This document shows positions 58,633 through 64,000 of a stretch of DNA of 64,000 nucleotides, in pieces; positions within the stretch are counted from its first letter, which is position 1; the number at the start of each line of letters is the position of its first letter. A model generated the notes under the pieces. It did no database searches and was not told where the DNA came from. It saw only the letters and a program-made list of their open reading frames with translations. Source of the stretch: Micromonospora antibiotica (GTDB taxonomy: Bacteria > Actinomycetota > Actinomycetes > Mycobacteriales > Micromonosporaceae); contig NZ_JAGFWR010000001.1 of assembly GCF_017599305.1 (NCBI RefSeq), positions 558,001 through 622,000 of the forward strand, in the 5' to 3' direction. Both the position numbers and the translations under genes were made by a program.

Positions 58633-58664
58633 GGGGCGGCGTCCGGTCGACCGAACGCCGCCCC
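58633..58664 (+). terminator. Hairpin terminator behind the lipoprotein gene
   Basis: GGGGCGGCGT (58633-58642) and ACGCCGCCCC (58655-58664) with inner CGGTCGACCG pairing, 48 bases after the stop. Confidence 0.6.
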
Positions 58665-58742
58665 TTGCCGGCGGCCACGGCGGGCTGGGCCTGGCCTCGG
58701 GGTCGGTCTGGCCCCGGGGTCGACCCCCAGCCCCGGGGTTGG

Positions 58743-58822
58743 CGATGCGGTGCGGGTCGGCGGTGCGGTGCGGGGTTGGAGTCGCGGTGCGGGGTCGGCG
58801 ATGCGGTGCGGGGTTGGAGTCG
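58743..58822. repeat. Two-copy ~38-base GC-rich repeat
   Basis: An exact 21-base match at 58764-58784 and 58802-58822 (core GCGGTGCGGGGTTGGAGTCG) shows a ~38-base period, with weaker copies before it. It ends 25 bases before the epimerase start. Confidence 0.6.
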
Positions 58823-58846
58823 GGTGCAGCGGGTACCGCAGCCGGT

Positions 58847-59929
58847 ATGCGGATCGTGATCGTGGGGGCCAGTGGCAACGTGGGCACGGCGGTGCTGCGC
58901 CGGCTGGGCCGGGAACCGGGGCTGGACCTGGTCGGCGTCGCCCGCCGGCTGCCCGGCCCGGACGCCGGGGCACCCTACGCCGGGATGCGCTGGCACTCCT
59001 GCGACGTCGGGGCGCCGGGCGCGGTCGACCAGCTCACCGCGATCTTCACGCAGGCCGATGCCGTCGTGCATTTGGCCTGGCAGATCCAACCCAGCCACGA
59101 CCAACGCACCCTGCACCGGACCAACGTCGGCGGCAGCCGCGCGGTGACCGAGGCCGTCGTCCGGGCCGGGGTGCCCGCCCTGGTGTACGCCTCGTCGGTC
59201 GGCACCTACGCGCCCGGCCCGAAGGACCACCCGATCAGCGAGCGGTGGCCGGCGACCGGGGTGCCCGGCTCCTCGTACAGCCGGGACAAGGCCGAGGTCG
59301 AGGCGATGCTGGACACCGTCGAGGCGGCACACCCGCAGCTGAGGGTGGTCCGGCTGCGCCCCGGGCTGATCTTCCAACGGGACGCGGGCACCGAGATCAC
59401 CAGGTACTTCCTCGGGCCGCTGGCCCCGGTGCGGCTGCTGCGGTACGGGCGGATTCCGCTCGTACCGGCCAACCGTCGGCTACGGATGCAGGCGGTGCAC
59501 GCCGACGACGTCGCCGACGCGTACGCCCGGGCGGTCCTCGGTGAGGCACGCGGCGCGTTCAACGTCGCCGCGGACCCGGTGCTGACCCCGGAGCTGGTGG
59601 CCCGGCACTTCCAGGGCTGGACGGTGCCGGTGGCCGCCCCGGTGCTGCGTACCGCCGCCGCGCTGACCTGGCGGCTGCGGCTGCAACCGGTGGATGCCGG
59701 CTGGGTCGAACTGGGACTCAACGCACCGCTGATGTCCAGCGCACGGGCCGAGACCGAACTCGGCTGGCAGCCACGGATCGACGCGGTGACCGCGCTCAAG
59801 GAACTGTTCGCCGGGATGGCCCATGGCGCGCACACCGCAGGCCCGCCGATGTCCGGCGACACCGACCTGCCCGGCCGCCCCGCCGGCCTGCTCCGGGGTC
59901 GGGCCCCCGGCCAGGGCGACCCCTACTGA
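58847..59929 (+). CDS. NAD-dependent epimerase/dehydratase-family protein
   Basis: 360 aa extended SDR. MRIVIVGASGNVGTAVLRRL (NAD loop), YASSVGTYAPG and SSYSRDKAEVE (Ser-Tyr-x3-Lys with Tyr-Ser-Arg-Asp-Lys) and a C-terminal substrate domain (GWVELGLNAPLMSSARAETELGWQPRID). Similar to UDP-glucose 4-epimerase-like or atypical actinobacterial SDRs; substrate unknown. C-terminal 35 residues are low complexity. Not part of the biosynthetic cluster. Confidence 0.8.
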   Translation: MRIVIVGASGNVGTAVLRRLGREPGLDLVGVARRLPGPDAGAPYAGMRWHSCDVGAPGAVDQLTAIFTQADAVVHLAWQIQPSHDQRTLHRTNVGGSRAVTEAVVRAGVPALVYASSVGTYAPGPKDHPISERWPATGVPGSSYSRDKAEVEAMLDTVEAAHPQLRVVRLRPGLIFQRDAGTEITRYFLGPLAPVRLLRYGRIPLVPANRRLRMQAVHADDVADAYARAVLGEARGAFNVAADPVLTPELVARHFQGWTVPVAAPVLRTAAALTWRLRLQPVDAGWVELGLNAPLMSSARAETELGWQPRIDAVTALKELFAGMAHGAHTAGPPMSGDTDLPGRPAGLLRGRAPGQGDPY

Positions 59930-60380
59930 CCGGCGACGCCCCGCCCCTGCACCGGACCGACCCACTCGTGCACGTCCTGCTCGTGCACGTCCTGCTCGTG
60001 CACGTCCTGCTCGTGTGGCCGGCTTGCGTGCGGCCTGTTCGTGTACGGCCCGTTCGGGTGTGGCCGGCACGCGCGGCCTGTTGGTGTGTGCCGGCTCGTG
60101 TGCGTCCTGTTCGTGTGTGGCCGGCTCGTGCGGCTGGCAAGGTCACGCTCGATCCTGGTTGTAGTGGTCTCCGCCCGCTCGGATGCCACTACAACCAGGA
60201 TCGAGCACGATCTTGCCTGGCGAGTGCGGGGCGGTGGCGCAGCGCAGTGCGGGGTGGCGCAGTGCGGTGCGGGGCGTGGCGGGTGGCGCAGCGCGGGGCA
60301 GTGCGGGGTGGGGCAGTGCGGTGCGGGGCGTGGCGGGTGGGGGTGGCGCGGTGCGGGGCTTGGTATGCGGAGGGGGTGGG
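59930..60380. repeat. Repeat-rich intergenic region with a long perfect inverted repeat
   Basis: 451 bases between converging genes. It has three exact copies of CACGTCCTGCTCGTG (59971-60015), a perfect 21-base inverted repeat (60147-60167 and 60186-60206, 18-base loop), and a G-rich tandem array (60231-60362) with a 27-base unit repeated exactly at 60260 and 60314. No gene is supported. Confidence 0.75.
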
Positions 60381-61130
60381 TCAGGCGTGGGAGAGGGCGA
60401 ACGCGGTGAGGAAGCCCAGGACGGTGATCAGGCCGACCAGCAGGTGCGCGTCCTCGAACGCCTCCGGGACCATGGTGTCGGTGATCATCGCGAGGATCGC
60501 CCCGGCGGCCAGCGCGGTGATGGTGGCCAGTACCTCGGGTGGGGCACCGCCCAGCAGGGTGTTGCCGAGCAGCGCGGCGACCCCGCTGATCAGGGTGATC
60601 GCCGTCCACAGTGCGAAGACGTAGCGGCGGGAGCGGCCGGCCCGGCGCATCCCGGCGGCGCTCGACAGCCCCTCCGGTACGTTGCTGAGGAACACCGCGA
60701 TCACGGTGACCAGGCTGACCGGGCCGCCGGTCAGCAGGCTCGCGCCGATCACCACCGATTCGGGTACGCCGTCGAGCAGTGCACCCACCGCGATCGCCGA
60801 CCCGGACCCGGGCTGCTCCTGCTCGGAGGGCTGCTCCTGGCCGGACCGCTTGCGGTGCCGGGCGCCCCGTCGGGCGAGGAGCACGTTCGCCCCGGTGTAC
60901 GCCAGCGCCCCGCCCGTCGCCCCGAGCGCGGTCGGCAGCAGACCACCCTGATCGTGCGCCTCGGCGATCAGCTCGAACGACACGGCGGAGAGCAGCACGC
61001 CCGCGCCGAACGCCATGATCGACGCGACGACCGTGCGGGGTACCCGGGCGAAGTACCCGACGGCTGCCCCGATCAGCAGGGCGGAACCGGCCAACAGGCC
61101 CCACGCCCCGGCTTGCAACCACTGTGGCAT
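60381..61130 (-). CDS. ZIP-family metal transporter
   Basis: 249 aa, about eight helices. GufA-type ZIP protein: IMAFGAGVLLSAVSFELIAEAHDQGG, GALLDGVPESVVIGASLL (helix IV His/Glu variant GVPE) and VFLSNVPEGLSSAAGMR, with a Gln/Ser/Glu-rich loop between helices III and IV. Likely imports or moves divalent metal such as zinc. The Fur/Zur-like regulator elsewhere in the window need not control it. Confidence 0.85.
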   Translation of the reverse strand: MPQWLQAGAWGLLAGSALLIGAAVGYFARVPRTVVASIMAFGAGVLLSAVSFELIAEAHDQGGLLPTALGATGGALAYTGANVLLARRGARHRKRSGQEQPSEQEQPGSGSAIAVGALLDGVPESVVIGASLLTGGPVSLVTVIAVFLSNVPEGLSSAAGMRRAGRSRRYVFALWTAITLISGVAALLGNTLLGGAPPEVLATITALAAGAILAMITDTMVPEAFEDAHLLVGLITVLGFLTAFALSHA

Positions 61131-61190
61131 TCCGGGGACCGTACCCGCCCCGGGAGCGCGTCAACCAGACCCGCGCCCGGTCCCGCCCCG

Positions 61191-61290
61191 GCGGCACCCG
61201 GGCTGCCCGGCGACCCGGCGGCATCCGGGCTGCCCGGCGACCCGGCGGCATCCGGGCTGCCCGGCGACCCGGCGGCATCCGGGTGGCCGG
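61191..61290. repeat. Tandem 27-base repeat, 3.7 copies
   Basis: Copies begin at 61191, 61218, 61245 and 61272 (partial); the unit starts GCGGCATCCGGGCTGCCCGG. Located upstream of the ZIP gene, behind the end of the Eis-like gene. Confidence 0.85.
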
Positions 61291-61312
61291 GGACGCGGCT
61301 CGGATCGGATGG

Positions 61313-62521
61313 TCAGAAATCGGCGAAGAGGTAGGGCAGGGCGCGGGGGAAGAGCCGGCGCAGCTCCGCCGCCGCCGCCGGGCCGACGTCACCCAGCCCC
61401 CGCAGGTGCACCTCGGCCGGGTCGAGCACCCCGTAGGCCAGCGCGGACAACCCGGCGGCGGTGAGCGTGACCGCCGGCACCGCGACGCCGGAAGTCACCA
61501 CCGACCGGCCGGCGGAGGACAGCTCCAACCGGCCGGAGGTGCCGTCGAGCAGGTGGGTGCCGGCGAGCCAACGGTCGTCGACCAGCTCCACCCGGACCCG
61601 GCCGGGCCCGGCGGGCAGCCCGGCGAGGGCGTCCACACCAAGCAGGCGGGCCATCGGGGCGGGCGAACCGGGTCGGGTCACCCGGGCCTCGACGTGCACG
61701 GCCAGATCGGTCAGCCACAGTTCGGGCAGGTCGTCGGCGGGGAGCCGGAGGCTGATCCGCTCCACCTGGTCGACGTGCCGGGCGAGGAACTGCAACAGCA
61801 GGGCGCGCGCGTACGGGTCGGCGGCGAGCAGATCGTCCCCGACCAGTTCACCACCGTGGTCGTCGATCCGGTAGGTGAGCGCGCCGACGACGCTGCCGTC
61901 GATCGTCGCGGTGATCAGCCAACGGTCGTCCCGGTCACGCAGCCCGACGTCCCGGAACTCGGGGAAGATCGCGAAGCCGTGCCGCTCCCGCAGGCACCGC
62001 TCGGTGAACGACCGGTAGCGGGCGTACCCGGAGCCGATCCGTTCCCAGGTCACCGTGCCGGGCAGCTCGGCGCGCAGCAGCGGTGCCAGGTCGGCCGGGG
62101 AGAACCGGGCGGTACGCGCCCGGGGCAGCCCAACGTAACCGAACCGCTCGTAGAAGCTGGCCCGGAACGGGTACAGCGCGCTCACCGGGTGCCCGCCGTC
62201 GCGCATCTCGTCGAGGAGCTGACGCAGCAGGGCGCGCACGTAACCCTGGCGGCGGGCCAGCGGGTGGGTGGTCACCCCGGCGACCCCGGCCATCGGCAGT
62301 ACCGCGCCGCGCAGGTTCTGCCGCATCGGTACGGCGCTGGCGGTGGCCCGCGCCTCGCCGCCCTCCTCGACCACCAGCGTCCGGTTGCCCTTGTTGTAGG
62401 GCAGGTAACGGTGGAACGCCTCGACCCGTTCCCGGCTCAGCGGGGACGCTTCGAAGGCGTACGCCTGGAGCGGGAAGCTGGTGGTCAGTCGTTCCTCGGC
62501 GGCCAGGCGACGGATGAGCAT
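61313..62521 (-). CDS. Eis-like GNAT acetyltransferase
   Basis: 402 aa, the size of Eis-family proteins. N-terminal GNAT domain with acetyl-CoA loop VAGVTTHPLARRQGYVRALLRQLL, the second GNAT-like region (YPFRASFYERFGYVGLPRAR) and a C-terminal sterol-carrier-like domain (LSSAGRSVVTSGVAVPAVTLTAAGLSALAYG). The free C-terminal carboxylate (ADF) is typical of Eis. Relatives N-acetylate aminoglycosides or proteins. Standalone gene here. Confidence 0.87.
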   Translation of the reverse strand: MLIRRLAAEERLTTSFPLQAYAFEASPLSRERVEAFHRYLPYNKGNRTLVVEEGGEARATASAVPMRQNLRGAVLPMAGVAGVTTHPLARRQGYVRALLRQLLDEMRDGGHPVSALYPFRASFYERFGYVGLPRARTARFSPADLAPLLRAELPGTVTWERIGSGYARYRSFTERCLRERHGFAIFPEFRDVGLRDRDDRWLITATIDGSVVGALTYRIDDHGGELVGDDLLAADPYARALLLQFLARHVDQVERISLRLPADDLPELWLTDLAVHVEARVTRPGSPAPMARLLGVDALAGLPAGPGRVRVELVDDRWLAGTHLLDGTSGRLELSSAGRSVVTSGVAVPAVTLTAAGLSALAYGVLDPAEVHLRGLGDVGPAAAAELRRLFPRALPYLFADF

Positions 62522-62571
62522 CCGTCCATCCCAACCCGGCCGGCGGCCGGCCGCAACCCGGTTGGCCCGGT

Positions 62572-63291
62572 TCAGCCCTCGGTCACGTCGGAGACCACCA
62601 CGGTGACGTTGTCCGGCGCACCGGCCTGGTGGGCCAGTTTGACCAACTGCTCGCCGCAGTGCTGGCGGTCCTGGTAGCTGGTGAGCGCGCCGTGGATCGC
62701 CTCGTCGGCGACGTAGTCGGAGAGCCCGTCGCTGCACAGCAGCACCCGGTCCCCGGCGAACACGGTCAGCACGCCGATCGCGGGTGGCGCGTCCGCCCCC
62801 TGCACGGCCCGGGTCACCAGGGACCGCTGCGGGTGGTGGCGGGCCTGGTCGGGGGAGAGCGCACCCTGGTCGACCAGCGCCTGGACGAAGGTGTCGTCCC
62901 GGGTGAGCTGGGTCAGCTCGCCGTCGCGCAGCAGATAGCAGCGGGAGTCGCCGACCTGGGCGAGGACCAGGGTGTCCCCGGCGAGCAGGCCGGCGGTCAG
63001 CGTCGTACCCATGCCTTCGCGGGCCGGGTCGGCGGAGATGGCGGCGCGGATACGGCGGTTGGCGGTGGAGACCACGGCCCGCAACGCCTCGGCGGCCTCG
63101 TCGGTGCCGGTGGGCGGGACCAGCTCGTCCAGGATGCGGATGACGATCTCGCTGGCCACCTCGCCGGCGGGCAGCCCACCCATGCCGTCAGCCACCGCGA
63201 CCAGGCGTTCACCGGCGAGGGCTGAGTCCTCGTTGTTGGTGCGGACCAGGCCGACGTCGTTGAGGATGGCCGAGCGGAGGATCAGCGTCAT
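62572..63291 (-). CDS. PP2C-type serine/threonine phosphatase
   Basis: 239 aa PPM phosphatase with the metal-binding aspartates: NDVGLVRTNNEDSAL (motif 1), VAVADGMGGLPAGEVAS (motif 2), GMGTTLTAGLL, LAQVGDSRCYLLRDGELTQLTRDD, LLCSDGLSDYV and AGAPDNVTVVVSDV. Soluble, PstP/Stp1-like but without a transmembrane tail. It would counteract Hanks-type kinases or anti-anti-sigma regulation. Confidence 0.9.
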   Translation of the reverse strand: MTLILRSAILNDVGLVRTNNEDSALAGERLVAVADGMGGLPAGEVASEIVIRILDELVPPTGTDEAAEALRAVVSTANRRIRAAISADPAREGMGTTLTAGLLAGDTLVLAQVGDSRCYLLRDGELTQLTRDDTFVQALVDQGALSPDQARHHPQRSLVTRAVQGADAPPAIGVLTVFAGDRVLLCSDGLSDYVADEAIHGALTSYQDRQHCGEQLVKLAHQAGAPDNVTVVVSDVTEG

Positions 63292-63326
63292 GCGTCAAGC
63301 TTGCCGGATACACCCTCCCTCCGTCT

Positions 63327-63344
63327 CTACGCACTAGTACGTAG
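63327..63344. promoter_or_regulatory. Palindrome in the divergent PP2C/regulator promoter
   Basis: CTACG-CACTAGTA-CGTAG, an 18-base dyad with a single mismatched pair, 11 bases before the start of the AAA-type regulator and 36 before the phosphatase. Candidate operator. Confidence 0.45.
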
Positions 63345-63354
63345 GGTGGGAGAA

Positions 63355-64000
63355 ATGATCCCGGTGTCGATGGTGGGTCGCGTCGGAGAGCTGGCGGAGC
63401 TCGACCGGGCGTGGTCCACCGTGGCCGGATCGGGCCGGTCGGCACCCGCCGTCACGGTGATCACCGGGGCCGCCGGGGTGGGCAAGAGTCTGCTGGTCGC
63501 GGCGGCCGTCGAGCGCCTCGCTCCCCGTCCGGCGGTGATCCTCACCGGCACGGCGCGGGTGCACGATCCGGCCCCCTACGACTGGTTGGCGGCGGTGCTC
63601 AGCGTCCGCGACGTCGGGCCCCTGGACCTGCCACCGGACGCGCTGGCCTGGTTGGCGCAGCAGCCGACCGCGCCGCGCGAGCGGTACGCCCCCGGCACGC
63701 TGCTGCGGCTCGCCGTGCGTACCGTCCGGTTGCTGGTGGGTGCCGGCCCGGCCGTGCTGGTGGTGGAGGACCTGCACGACCTCGACCCGGCCAGCCTCAA
63801 CCTGGTCGTCGAGCTGGCCACCGCGCCGCAGCTGCCGGCGCTGCTGGTGGTGGCGAGCCGGCCGCCGGCCGACGCGGTCGCACCGGACCTCACCCGCCGC
63901 GTCCTGGCCCGCCTCTGCGGGGTACGCGGTGCGGTGCGCCAGCATCTCGGCCCGCTCGGCGTCGCCGAGGTGGCCGAGATCCTCACCCAGGTGTACGACG
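63355..64000 (+). CDS. AAA-ATPase regulator (LAL-type), N-terminal part (runs off right edge)
   Basis: 215 codons open to the right edge of the window; ATG 63355 with GGTGGGAG just upstream. It opens with VGRVGELAELDRAW, Walker A GAAGVGKSLLVAA and Walker B VLVVEDLHDLDPAS, then LLVVASRPPA. This is the NB-ARC/MalT-like ATPase of LuxR large ATP-binding (LAL) regulators or STAND proteins. The C-terminal HTH is outside the window, so the LuxR identity is an expectation. Confidence 0.78.
   Translation, partial: MIPVSMVGRVGELAELDRAWSTVAGSGRSAPAVTVITGAAGVGKSLLVAAAVERLAPRPAVILTGTARVHDPAPYDWLAAVLSVRDVGPLDLPPDALAWLAQQPTAPRERYAPGTLLRLAVRTVRLLVGAGPAVLVVEDLHDLDPASLNLVVELATAPQLPALLVVASRPPADAVAPDLTRRVLARLCGVRGAVRQHLGPLGVAEVAEILTQVYD

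Noticed and set aside
59971..60362. A CRISPR array
   Set aside because: Repeats are 15 or 27 bases, contiguous without unique spacers, and no cas genes are nearby.
61191..61290. A CRISPR array or coding repeat
   Set aside because: Units abut without spacers; no repeat protein with a start and ribosome site matches.

Overview
The window is high-GC actinobacterial DNA. Its codon use, the frequent xTGA stop/start overlaps, a Cvn-type conservon, a StrR-type regulator and many Micromonosporaceae-like housekeeping genes suggest a Micromonospora-like organism. Function calls rest on reading motifs by eye; no database search was possible.

Layout. 0-4.3 kb: secreted/Tad-pilus-like genes (partial CpaE-like ATPase, SAF-domain protein, two exported proteins, prepilin peptidase) and a PAP2 phosphatase. 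4.5-11.5 kb: GH65 phosphorylase, zinc-ribbon-like protein, SAM methyltransferase, MFS pump with an Rrf2 regulator and its operator, a Fur/Zur-family regulator, and a small protein behind a Fur/Zur-like box. 11.7 kb: tRNA-Lys(TTT). 12.3-41.8 kb: a biosynthetic gene cluster. 41.8-42.9 kb: a putative nuclease-plus-membrane protein. 43.1-47.9 kb: a ferric-siderophore uptake operon with an IdeR/DmdR-type iron box. 50.9-53.5 kb: a two-gene indole-prenylation locus (DMATS prenyltransferase plus tryptophanase). 53.6-57.6 kb: a Cvn conservon. 57.9-64 kb: lipoprotein, epimerase, ZIP transporter, Eis-like acetyltransferase, PP2C phosphatase and the start of an AAA-ATPase regulator.

The main cluster combines three modules. 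(1) A 3-hydroxyanthranilate module: class II DAHP synthase, PhzE-like ADIC synthase, PhzD-like isochorismatase and a DhbA/EntA-like dehydrogenase, with no PhzF/PhzG/PhzB, followed by flavin hydroxylases. (2) A carrier-bound acyl module with sulfur-handling enzymes: adenylating ligase, ACP, SagB-type oxidase, acyl-CoA dehydrogenase, DapB-like reductase, class II aldolase, SufS-like enzyme with its cysteine retained, a degenerate MoeB-rhodanese fusion, and a KAS III-like acyltransferase lacking the catalytic cysteine. (3) A sugar module: RmlA, a UrdGT2-like (possibly C-) glycosyltransferase, a pyranose-oxidase-like GMC enzyme, an SDR and a membrane O-acyltransferase. Together these resemble what a paulomycin-type product would need (3-hydroxyanthranilate-derived quinone, C-linked sugar, isothiocyanate-bearing paulic acyl group), but no paulomycose (octose) or deoxysugar genes are present here. 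The product is therefore predicted to be a simplified or novel relative. This is inference. StrR-, TetR- and LuxR-type regulators, an MFS exporter and an EF-G-binding (FBP-type) protein supply regulation, export and possible self-protection.
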